From NCBI RefSeq assembly GCF_009389715.1, contig NC_052393.1, forward strand, positions 5,766,001 to 5,830,000: 64,000 nucleotides of DNA, read 5' to 3'. Each line of letters begins with the position of its first letter. Position 1 is the first letter of the stretch. The DNA is from Phoenix dactylifera. Lineage: Eukaryota > Streptophyta > Magnoliopsida > Arecales > Arecaceae. Below, one piece after another: positions 23,460 through 33,438 of the stretch. A program made the translations under genes and the position numbers. The notes beneath the pieces were generated by a model, which worked only from the letters and a program-made list of their open reading frames with translations, made no database searches and had not been told where the DNA came from.

Positions 23460-23957
23460 TCAAGCCCACGAATTGTCAAAGGCGGCGGAGATGATGGCCT
23501 GGGAGAACTCCTGGAAGCTGATCCGGCCGTCGCCGTCGGTGTCGGCCTCCTTTATCATCCCGGTGAGCTCCTCGGCCGTCAGGGCGTGGCCGAGTTTGGC
23601 CATGGAGTGGGCGAGCTCGGCGGCGGTGATGAAGCCGTTGCCGTCCCGGTCGAACATCTTGAAAAGCTGGCGGAGCTGCTCCTCCGTGTAGGGGGACTTG
23701 GCCCGGAGAAGCTCCGGCGCGACGAGAGCCACGAACTCGGAGAACTCCACCAGGCCATTGTTGTTGGTGTCCGCCTTCTGGATCAAAGCCTCCAGCTGAT
23801 CGGGGCTGGGCTTGAGACCCAGAGACCGGAGAAGGGAGCCGAGCTCCAGCTGGGTGACGCTGCCGTCGTTGTTCCGGTCGAACGACCGGAAGATCTCCCG
23901 AAGCTCCGCCAGCTGCTCGTCGTCCAGCTTCACCGCATCCTCTTTGCCGCCGCTCAT
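23460..23957 (-). CDS. CML18: Calmodulin-like calcium sensor, CML18 type
   Basis: Single-exon, GC-rich gene for a 165-aa calcium sensor. Four complete EF-hand loops are visible: residues 27-38 (DRNNDGSVTQLE), 63-74 (DTNNNGLVEFSE), 103-114 (DRDGNGFITAAE) and 139-150 (DTDGDGRISFQE). Each has Asp at position 1, Gly at 6 and Glu at 12, so all four should bind calcium. The pieces LDDEQLAELREIFRSFD and AELAHSMAKLGHALTAEEL, and the C-terminus AAFDNSWA, match the CML18 clade better than CML15/16 or true calmodulin. There is no N-terminal Gly-Cys acylation signal and no membrane segment, so a cytosolic or nuclear sensor is expected. Its targets are not shown by the sequence. The high GC and lack of introns contrast with the surroundings, as is common for monocot CML genes. 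Confidence 0.95.
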   Translation of the reverse strand: MSGGKEDAVKLDDEQLAELREIFRSFDRNNDGSVTQLELGSLLRSLGLKPSPDQLEALIQKADTNNNGLVEFSEFVALVAPELLRAKSPYTEEQLRQLFKMFDRDGNGFITAAELAHSMAKLGHALTAEELTGMIKEADTDGDGRISFQEFSQAIISAAFDNSWA

Positions 23958-25359
23958 CTTGGATAGAATTGGGCTTCGACCTCCTCCTCTTCCTTGTCTC
24001 CGATTCTTGAACCGCGTTTTCTCAGATCGCCTCTCAGAGGAGCCGAAACTGAGAAATTCTACTCATTCTTCTCCTAACTCTCAATACAAATGAATCGAAT
24101 TCCTGATCTTCTCGCACTCGATAGGAATCGATATCTTTAAGAAATCGACCGCATTTGCTTTTGCGGCCTACCAAGATTCGATTTTCTTTGGATCTGGGAT
24201 CCAATCAGATGATCGAAATCCAGTGGATTTCGTCCGAATTTTGAGTGGACAGGGATGCTGATCGGGTCCGCCTCGGCTCCCGATCTCTCTTCCCCGCCTT
24301 CGGGAATCCGCGCCCCTTTTGGCGGATCTGGAGTGGGAGCCCGAGGTCTCTGGATCTCGCGCCGGATTGCGAGCGCCTCGTGGAGGAGGGGATCGGATCG
24401 AAGGGAAGCACAAGAAAACTTGGGTTTGGTTTGGGATTCGGCCTCCTTTCCCTTTCAATGGAATCGGTCGGCATCAGCCTCCTCAAGTATAGAACCAAAA
24501 AAAAAAAAAGAACGAAAATCGGGAAAAATAAATCAGTCCTCCCAACTCATCTCTCTAATTAATAATTTCTTTTTCTAAAAAAAAAGGTACGGCGAAAGAA
24601 AGAGCGGCGCGTCGCCACCGCCACGGTGGACTCCATCATCCGCTATGGAGAACTCCGCAATCCTCGCCGCCCTGAGCTGCGCTGGCCGGCGGCTCGGCTG
24701 TTCCCAGCCGTCCGATCTCGGGGAATCGCTTGATGTTTCAAGATTGAGTTATGGTCTACATCCCGGATGGTAAGTGGGTAACTGCACGGCTGGCAGTCTC
24801 CAACAGGAAAGAGCAAATTGGGATAAGATGTCCAAGATTCAAAATTTTTATCTGGGAGCCAAATTTGGATCTTCCTGCATTGGCTGGAGCTGGATGACCA
24901 TTTCAATGAAACGTGGTAAGAACGGTGATGGCATTACTGAGATACCATATATACACAGGTAGGAGCAGAGAGGTTAATTATAGCACTCAATCAACAGAGA
25001 TTCCTTTTATTTTTTCTCCTTTTTTTAAATAATCAATGCAATGGAGTTTATAAATAGCATTCTAATATATGGAGGAAAAAAATTCATTGGTGCATGCACG
25101 GGAGAATATTGTATGGGGTAAGCTCCCTATCTTGCCATATTTTCTTTAGCGCCATCTTAAAGAGAAAATCCAAACATTAAATTACAATAAAATTCTTTCT
25201 GCTTATGGAATCTGTCAGCCTTGTGATTTAAAAAAAAAAAAAAAAAAGGAAAGAAATCACACATGAAGAAAGTTGTATTCTCTCTTCTTCTTTGCAAGGT
25301 TTTTCTCCCCATCTCCAAGCTTTTTGCCCTCCTGTGAATCTTCTTTTTCATGAAGGCAT
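23958..25359. other. CML upstream region and GC-rich island
   Basis: 23958-24560 is GC-rich and probably the CML promoter and 5' UTR; its open frames look incidental. A second GC-rich island at 24590-24765 holds a 42-codon plus-strand frame from ATG 24644 (begins MENSAILAALSCAGRRLGC) that runs into a GTAAGT donor-like site. No family was recognised, so it is not called as a gene. Confidence 0.4.
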
Positions 25360-25821
25360 CTAGAATACAGTATTCACCAACGCACAATACATGGTTAGGT
25401 AATATACACATAGCAAAATAGTCATCAAGCATCCTAATATATACCTGCAAGTAAATGGATGTATAGTTTCCAAAACAATGTTTACTAGTACACACTATAT
25501 AGCTAAGTGATGCGTACCTAGCAGAAAAATTATCCAGCATGTCAATACACATATTTGGATAAATCGGTATATGATTTTCATAATATGATGTTCATTAGTA
25601 TACACTACATGACCTGATAATACAAACTTAACAAAATAGTCATCCAACATCCTAATACACATATTTAGATAAATCGACTAGTCATTCAGAACATGATGTT
25701 CACTAGTACACAGTATATAATCAAGTGACATATTCATCGGCTTCCAAATATATATCGTTTCCTTGATACACACCCAACAGTTGCCCAATATATAGCTCTA
25801 GGTAAATTGATATATAGTTTC

Positions 25822-26739
25822 TGTTACGGGGGAACTTAGCCACCATGCCCCACGTGACCGGCACGCGCGCCCAGGAAGACTACGGCAGCTCCTTGATCCA
25901 GCAATCCGACCCCGAGTCGGACATCTTCGGCTCCGCAGCCCGACCCCGAGTCGGCAGCCCCTTGATCCAGCAATCCGACCCCGAGTCGGACATCTTCGGC
26001 TCCGCAGCCCGACCCCGAGTCGGCTGCCCCTTGATCCAGCAATCCGACCCCGAGTCGGACATCTTCGGCTCCGCAGCCCGACCCCGAGTCGGCAGCCCCT
26101 TGATCCAGCAATCCGACCCCGAGTCGGACATCTTCGGCTCCGCAGCCCGACCCCGAGTCGGCTGCCCCTTGATCCAGCAATCCGACCCCGAGTCGGACAT
26201 CTTCATCTCCGCAGCCCGACCCCGAGTCGGACATCTCTCGACAACGACAGGCTATTCCCCAGAGGCACGCCGCAGCCTCCTGCTCCACTACTCCCTGCAA
26301 CGGTTGTATCTGGCGCTGCTCCACGATCCCCTGTAACAGCCGTACAAGGCGGAGCTCCACTACGCCCTGTCATGGCCGTACCCAGCGCTGCCCCACGACG
26401 CCCTGTAACGGCCGTGTCAGTGGCAGCTCCATCGTGCCCCACGATGACGAACCCCCCTGAAAGACCCCCCAGCCTGGTATATATGCGGCTGGGGGGAGGA
26501 GGGGGGGTAAGCGAGAACTTCTAGAGCATTCTCTTACTTGCTACTATTATCTCTCCTTCTCCTCCAATCTCCTCTGACTTGATCGTCGGAGGGCCCCCAC
26601 TGCCCCAGTGGTGGTGCGAGGCTTGCTTGCAGGTTTCCCGGTGGAAGGTGGAGCGCAATCAACACCAACCAAGGCAACTCAAACGGAACCCCGTTCACAC
26701 CGCTGTGCCAATCGTTCTCGGTTTGGACCACCAGAAACA
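25822..26739 (+). mobile_element. Solo LTR, 918 bp
   Basis: It begins TGTTACGG and ends GAAACA (TG...CA), flanked by a 5-bp target-site duplication GTTTC at 25817-25821 and 26740-26744. A TATA-like GGTATATATG near 26478 and a pyrimidine-rich stretch after it fit the promoter and R/U5 region of a plant Ty3/gypsy-like LTR. No internal region remains, so it is the product of LTR-LTR recombination. The family assignment is an inference. Confidence 0.85.
25892..26232. repeat. 69-bp tandem repeat within the solo LTR
   Basis: CTTGATCC recurs at 25892, 25961, 26030, 26099 and 26168, exactly 69 bp apart, followed by a partial unit. Each unit holds two CCGACCCCGAGTCGG boxes, which are imperfect palindromes. 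The junction alternates GGCAGCCCC and GGCTGCCCC, pointing to a 138-bp higher-order unit. Because 69 is a multiple of three, several frames stay open, which explains the long repetitive open frames here; they are not genes. Confidence 0.95.
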
Positions 26740-26815
26740 GTTTCCAAAACACAATGTTCACTAGTATATAGTACATGGCTAAATGATACACACCCATCCA
26801 AATAGTCATTCAAAT

Positions 26816-27898
26816 AGAGCTGATCACGGGCCTTCTGGCCCGCCCAACCCGCCCAGCCCGGCCCGAAATTTTTCGGACTTGGGCATTAAAAAAAAAGCCC
26901 AAGGGTCGGGCCTAGGCAGAAAAAGCAGCCCGACCAAAAAATCGAGCCAGGCCTGGGAACTTTTTAAATTACGAGACTGACAGATCCTGTTAGTAGTTGG
27001 ATTTTTTTTTAAGATGGACACTAGAAAAAAAAATGGCCAAATAGAAAGTTTGACGCATACAATATTTTCTAATGCGTGCACCAGAGGACTCTTGTTCCTA
27101 GAAGCATAGTAAGTTTTAATTTCTTATTACTATTATTGCCAACAAGAAGACCATACAAAAAATAGAACTCGCAAAGTTTATTTCTACGCAGGGAAAAACA
27201 AAACAAGTCTTTGTACAACCCAATGGTAGCCAGACTCCCGAATGAGTTTCTAGTTTCAAATTTATTGCCTGCCAGTGCCAACCACCAAATTAAGTTCCCA
27301 TCTTGACTTGTTTGAAAATATTATAGCTAAAATTCAAGTTCCTCCGCATGGTAGAACAACATGGTAAGCAAAACAAACATTTGGTGCTAAGCATTAGCTC
27401 ACAAGTCTTCCATGAGATTTCATCCTAGGTCAGCCTCAAAACACTCTTTTAGCCATTAGAAAGAAGCCAAAGTGCAGAGAGTGCAGCCATGAGGTGATGG
27501 CAAGCTGTCCATATTTACTATAAGAAAAGCACGCAGAGAATTAAAGTTTATAGATACAAGGTCTACCAACAGCCATGGAAGTCTACAGCATTACAGACCA
27601 ACCATCTCCGTAACGAATCACATATCTTTGCGAGATGGCCTATTTGTGGCATCAATTTAAACGGATGTCCTAAAACAACCATCCAAAGACTTCCTAGATT
27701 CAAAAGTTGTATTCAGGTTCTTCAAACTGCATGAATTAAATGATCATGCAGGCTATCCAGACTTTCAGCATTATCCATCAGAGATCTTCCAGTATTACAA
27801 AAATATTTCATATTTAGAATAACTCGAACATCTGATCAGAGGAGATATAGATATAACAACAAAGTAGATAATTGGCAGCAAAACCTGTAGCTGCACAT
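26816..27898. other. Spacer with GC-rich dispersed repeat; 3' UTR side
   Basis: 26825-26965 is rich in GCCCGGCCCG and its complement, a dispersed plant repeat also seen near 33560-33720 and 53890-54050. The part next to 27898 probably holds the 3' UTR of the gene at 27899. No other gene is supported. Confidence 0.5.
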
Positions 27899-30800
27899 TT
27901 AGTTACGCAGCATCCACTGGGCAATATCCTTGCGGAAAATGCTCTGAACTCGATCTATTCTGTAGTCCAATGCTGATGAGCTAGGCATATAATGAGATGC
28001 ATGCCTATACTGGCCATTCATGCCAGCAGGTCGCAGAGGCTGCATCATCATGGCTATAGTTGGGAAGGATCTAAGGTGAATGTTCCAAGGGGCGAAAAAA
28101 GAACGGACTTTCCTCTCCTGATATTTACTGTGAAATATGGGCCTCTGGTATCTAAAAGCATGGCCAGAGCTTGCTACATTCTTGGGGATGTGGTTACTAC
28201 AGGTTAGTAGCCTTGTTGGTTGGGCACGGATCTGCGCTGATGATTTCACACGGTCTAGCCACCGTAGAATCCAGTTCCCAAAATTCCTTCCAACTTCTAT
28301 GGGTCTCTGCTGTGTGCTTTGGTGAACTCTGACTGCCACATCAAAAACACTGCGTGTGCGCCTGCACAAAGGTAAGATGATATGGAAGCTTGTAAGCAGC
28401 TTAGAGGAATGAAAATTTGTAGGTCAAAGTCACCTAATATCAGCATAATACTATAGCAGATTGACTGACCCAATCATAGCAAATGGCAGCTTATTTTACC
28501 ACTAATGCATCCATTATCTTTACATGTTTCATACACAATCAAGCCAGCAAATAAGAAAGATTCTTTACAGAAAAGCTTCATGATTCAGTTTGTTGCAAAG
28601 AACTTGGTTCAAGGCATTTAGTGACAACGAAAAACAGAAATATCAAGTCCAAGGGAAAAGAAAGGGGAAAAAAATATAATGAATGGTAGCACTGCCTGTT
28701 TTCTTTGAAAAATGACTTATTACTAAAAGCAAATTTTGTTGGTTGAGGGGAACCTATTCTTGAGAAAACCATTCCCATTAGTTTTCTCAAACTGGTCAGT
28801 TCTCCAAGCTTAGTAGCTTTATTTATGCAAATATATTATGCAAAACATTTAGTTTGATGCCAGAAATGACATTGGGCGTATCAATACAAAAACCTCAAGC
28901 TACTGATGGAACATCATAGGAAAAAAGACATAAAAATGTTATTTTATGTCTATCTGTGTTTATCATGCACAATATGAAGATTGATTTGTTTTGATAATTC
29001 ATTAGTATATTTGACGCATGCATCTAATGTTGCTACTTAAAACTTGTCTTGTGCACATGTTATATGAGTTGGAGTCAGACTACTCGATAAGCACAATATC
29101 ATCCAATAGGACAAGGCAATAAAACAGGTGAGATAACAAATAATGTACAAAGGCTTTGCCTCCTCCAGTACTTTATCTATAAATTATTGACACATGAATA
29201 ATAGGAAAAACTAATTTGGGATAGTATTCCTTGGAGATGTATCATTGACGTAGTTTGACAAAATTTAACCTTTTAACTTAAGAGAGAGTGCCCCTGAGAG
29301 TTGATGTCATATTGTATTTTGAGGCATGTGCAATTCATGTGGATGGAGTAATAAACATACTCAATATATGTGAAGATCTATTCACAAGGTTATGTGGCTA
29401 ACAAATACGGAGATATATCACTCTTGAAGATCAAACAAATGGAAAACCAACCAGGACCAACTAGAACACGAGCCAGACTAGTAGGCCCACCTAAATATGA
29501 AATTTTGCAGTAGCAATCTACTTAATAACTACCAAGACATAACTAAAGTTTGTTAGGAAAACACATCTTACTTAGTGGGTATGACTTGCAATTCTTGTAG
29601 ACAATACAAAATGATCTGAAGAAAATCGGCTAACATACAACCATTTTATATTTCCAACAAAAGGTACTCTACATGGTAAAGTCTACATGTAAATTATGTA
29701 GAAGGACAATTATGATAAGTTATATATCCATTTTGAAGAGGGAAAGCACATTTTTCCGCTTGATGATTAATGAGCCAACTTAGGGCCTGTTTGGATGATT
29801 AGGCTGAAAATCTTATGAATATAACAAATCCACACATGCCCTTATTCTTAATTAAAACTCAATCCTGCCTCCTCTTGCTTTTTTTTTAATAAATTGGCTG
29901 ATGGGTTCTAACCGCTCTTTTATGGCGAAAAAACCCAATGCTTAGAAGACTTTGTCTGAATGAATTAGATGGAGGGTAGCAGTTGCCCAGCATGCAAATG
30001 GAATACATATAAAATCAATTTTTTTTTAAAAAAAAGGAGGATGGGGAGGAGAGTAGGAGCGCTTCAAAAAAAGATAGTAAAATTGGCCAACCATAGGCCA
30101 AGATGAACATCAAGGGAGAGAGAATACAAGCAGTTAGAAGCTAAGGTAATTAGCTCCAAGTAAGAAGCCCAAGGGAGGGAGATATTTAAGGGGAAACATG
30201 TGGTGAAGGACAAAGAAGAAAATTAGTATAGGCATCCTTAAGGGTAATTGGATATGACAAACAAAACAATTATAGAAGTAGAATGAGTTCTAAAAATATT
30301 ATCTATCTCTTCGTGTGCCCCAACTAGTTTCAAGAAATAAGGAAATGTTTTGATATATATGTTATTATGATAAATTATTTGAAGATGATATTGTATTGGT
30401 AAGATGCTAAGTGAATAAATTAAGATGCTAAGTGAATAAATTAAGGACTAGGCTGAAACATGAAGGAAAGTTATAGAAGATAAGTTTTGTTAAAAAATGT
30501 ATATTACAATAATTACACATTGTGATGCTAACAATAATTAAAAAACAAGGGGCTCGGCCATATTTAATGACTTATTTCTTCTATGTATCTAAAATGAAGG
30601 CTAAGCTTATGCAAAGCTCTCCATTTTTCATATGAATGTTGGTATTAATGATGGAAATATTAATGTGATCGGCCATTATTAAAATTCCTTGCTTAATATG
30701 CAACAGATATTAATGGTCGTATTAATGTGCTCGGCCATCATCAAAGTTTATTATACAATAGAAATTTGGCTATTGAAGCTTTTTATGCATTATAATTTAT

Positions 30801-32663
30801 TGCATTGCCATATTACATTTCATAAATAGTTGGAACAAGGGAGAAAGGAACCATACTCCATCCCATGAGAGCCAATATTGATGATTGTGATATTAATGAC
30901 GGGAGTCTTAGCATGCAAGCTTAGTTTATGCAAAATTCTCTATTCATCATATGGACACCAATATTAATAACACTGCTATTAATGACGGGAGTTTCTGCTC
31001 GGTAGTCATTAAAGTTCATTACTTAATATGTAACAAAAATTTGGCTATTAAAACCTTCTTTTTAATATAACTCATTATATCATTACATTACATTTCAACA
31101 ATAGTTGGAAAAAAAAGAGGAGAAGAACCATACGCATGATGTATCGTGAAAGGGCTGATATTGATGATTGCAATATTAATGATAGGAGTTCTTGCATGCA
31201 AGTTGTGCTAAGTTCTTCTCCATTGTCATTTGGATGCCTGTATTAATGACAACGCTAATAATGATGAAAGATTTTGCTCGACAATCATTGAAGTTTATTA
31301 TGTAATGTGACACAAAAAATCAGCTATTAAAGCCTTCTATTTATTATAATTTGTTGCATTGTTGTATTGCATTTCAACAACAGTTGGAAGAAAAGAAAAA
31401 AATTGTACCAGCACATTGTGCAGGTTATATGCTAGTACAGATTATTGCAGAGGAAAGGAACAAGACATTTCTTTCTAGGATGTAGTGTATTATTGCATGC
31501 CTCTGAAATATAAGAGAAGGTATATAAAATTATAATGGCTAGTAAGACCATTTTTCATATTCCTATAAAGGGATGCAACCTCTATCAGTGTCAATTCCTC
31601 CATATTCTGTTTGCAGATTCTCCCACCCCACCCCTTCTCTCTTTTTTCCCCTTGAAATGCAAAAATGAGTAAGTTCCTTATCAAGAACAATCCTTGTTTT
31701 ACCATTTATTCATCTATAATTCCTCATCTTTGTAAGTTTCATCTTATCTTCTCTAAGCTTCTATTGCCAAAACTTCCACCAAATGTGAATTTAAGACTCC
31801 ATGGTGCAACCATCACCTACCACAAATCAGCTATCTAGTTTGAGATCTGTTAGTTCATTATTAGAATTCTGGATTGTTTGAAGACAGGGAGTTTGGATTT
31901 GCTATGAAGAATGAAGAAACGAATTCTTGTTCACAAAGCTAATCAACCTTAAAAGTGATTATTAACCAACTTACGACATCCTCGAAAGATAGCTCCGTCC
32001 CTTTTAATGAACTATTGCGCCAAGCATATTTCCTCCATCATCTCTCAAGATGGCAACAAGAACTCATCTTCTTGAAGATAATGATCCATCTACCTCAATT
32101 AACCCAACCATAACCCATATCTTTCCCCTTGAATATGTTCCCAAAGCCCCGCTACGTTTGGTTGAGTAAAAGATCAACTTAATGCAATAAAGATTATATC
32201 AAAGCTACTATACCACATCGATCGCGTCGCACATCAGAAGCGAAGTTTGTAATGGTGATTGGGGGAAAAGAAAACAACGAGTGGCCTCAAGAATATTCTT
32301 TTGTTATTTAGGGTATTAACCAAATAAGTGATTTCAACAAAAAAAAAACGACCAGAAAAAATCCGAGAGAAGCTATGGTGATGGAATCTCACTTTTACGA
32401 ACATGAAGCCATGAGATTCTAACAACAATGCCACTACCATCCGTGGTTGACAAAAACAAGTATATACAAGAAAGAAACCAAGACGATAACACAAGAGAAG
32501 ACGGATCGAAGGGAGAAGAGGCGGGGGGTTACCTGTGAAGGAATTGGCGGATCTTGGGGTGATTGGGGCCGACGATGCGCCGCTGAATCCTAAGGGCAAG
32601 CTTGTAGGTTCGCCTCAGCCCTAAGAAATAGGCGGTTCCCAGCGTTATCTCCCACAAAACCAT
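27899..32663 (-). CDS. Plant-conserved protein of unknown function, 197 aa
   Basis: Two coding exons, 32663-32533 and 28361-27899, joined through a GT-AG intron of 4,171 bp within an Arg codon (PKIRQFLH-R-RTRSVFDVAVRV). The start ATG at 32663 gives MVLWEITLGTAYFLGLRRTY, a hydrophobic N-terminus followed by a basic stretch (LALRIQRRIV). Central motif VGRNFGNWILRWLDRVK. The C-terminal half is basic and Ser/His-rich and ends KDIAQWMLRN. I recall similar proteins without named function in other plants; no catalytic motif is visible. The N-terminus could be a membrane anchor or organelle signal, which is only an inference. The intron holds a tandem array with a unit of about 275 bp, and a MITE sits 318 bp upstream of the ATG. 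Confidence 0.8.
28362..30579. other. Intron, 3' part, mostly unremarkable
   Basis: Within the intron of the 197-aa protein gene. It holds a short duplication of GATGCTAAGTGAATAAATTA at about 30398-30443. A GGGCCTGTTTGGAT motif at 29783 resembles a MITE end, but I found no partner end. Confidence 0.5.
30580..31450. repeat. Tandem array, about 275 bp units (copy 2)
   Basis: Same family and orientation as 14240-15120. GGCTATTRAARCC-like blocks lie at 30768, 31043 and 31322 (periods 275 and 279 bp), each followed by a TTTATTATAATTTGTTGCAT-like block and GTTGGAA plus an A/G-rich run. The right end carries GTTATATGC as in copy 1. It lies in the intron of the 197-aa protein gene. Confidence 0.7.
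31451..32532. other. Intron, 5' part, nothing recognised
   Basis: Remainder of the intron between the array and the splice donor at 32532. No coding or structured feature seen. Confidence 0.55.
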
Positions 32664-32980
32664 CTTCCCCTCCCTCTTTCGCTCGCTCCCACTCGGCTCC
32701 TTCTTCCTGTCCGTTAGATTAATAAGGATTATTAGAGAGAGCTCTTTTCTTGGAGCGGAAGCCGGGAGCTGGCGGCGATGGACCGACACGAGCCGAGGCG
32801 AAGAAGGATTCACTTTCCTTCCCGTGAAGGGACCGTTGGATCGCGTCATAGTCACTTTTGAGATGCCGAGATGTGATCCAACGGGCGACGCCGTGAAAGA
32901 ATATAAATTATTCTTTTGCGTGAAAGATGCAACCCGAACATGAAGAAAGGTAGGATTTTGTTGATTAGTAGAAGAGTAGA

Positions 32981-33438
32981 GGGCTCGTTTGGTTCGCGGG
33001 AAGCATTTTTCCTTCTAGAAATATGATTTCTGAAAAACAAAGTCTTAAGAAGAGGATGCCTACGAAAGTACTTTTGGCATGTTTGGTTGACCATAGAAAA
33101 GTGATAAAATTTTAAAGTGCTTATGTTTGGTTGATCCTCCACTTTCCTAAGAAAGTTATGCATAATTTCTATTATGCCCTTAATAAAAATTAGATTTTTA
33201 ATGCCTCTTTAATGCTTCTTTAATGCTGAAGGGCTTTTTTGAGAAAAAATAAAAATTGAGTGATTCCTGCCAAAACATGGGAAAGTTACTTTCCCATGAA
33301 ATATGGGAATTATATTTCCATAAGAATACAACTTTTTTGTCTCTCTCCTTTGAAAACTCCAACCAAACAAGAGGAATCTCATTACTTTTCCATTGACCAC
33401 ATTTTTTCCTCCTTCTTTTCCCACGAACCAAATGGGCC
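32981..33438. mobile_element. Tourist-type (PIF/Harbinger) MITE, copy A
   Basis: Terminal inverted repeats GGGCTCGTTTGGTTCGCGGG and, at the right end, a slightly changed complement ending CCAAATGGGCC. Interior matches copy B at 62629-63084 along its length. It is 458 bp and non-coding. The target-site duplication is eroded. It sits 318 bp upstream of the ATG at 32663, so probably in the promoter of that gene. Confidence 0.85.

Larger units (their letters stand above)
25360..26815. repeat. Minisatellite, about 110 bp units, split by an LTR
   Basis: Units carrying a TGTTCACTAGTA-like block lie near 25370, 25479, 25589 and 25697, spaced 108-110 bp, and again at 26755 beyond the LTR. A last interval of about 135 bp (LTR removed) is longer. 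Each unit also has AAATAGTCATCCA and ATATTTGGATAAAT-like blocks. There are about five diverged copies. Confidence 0.8.

Noticed and set aside
23586-23966. 126-codon open frame opposite the CML gene
   Set aside because: Shadow of the GC-rich EF-hand coding frame; no domain and no independent start context.
25836-26360. Long repetitive open frames (163, 174 and 108 codons) on both strands
   Set aside because: They result from the 69-bp repeat, a multiple of three, inside the solo LTR. Several frames are open at once and none has a gene context.
25360-26815. CRISPR-like spaced repeats
   Set aside because: Units are long and diverged, have no constant short repeat with unique spacers, and the DNA is plant nuclear.
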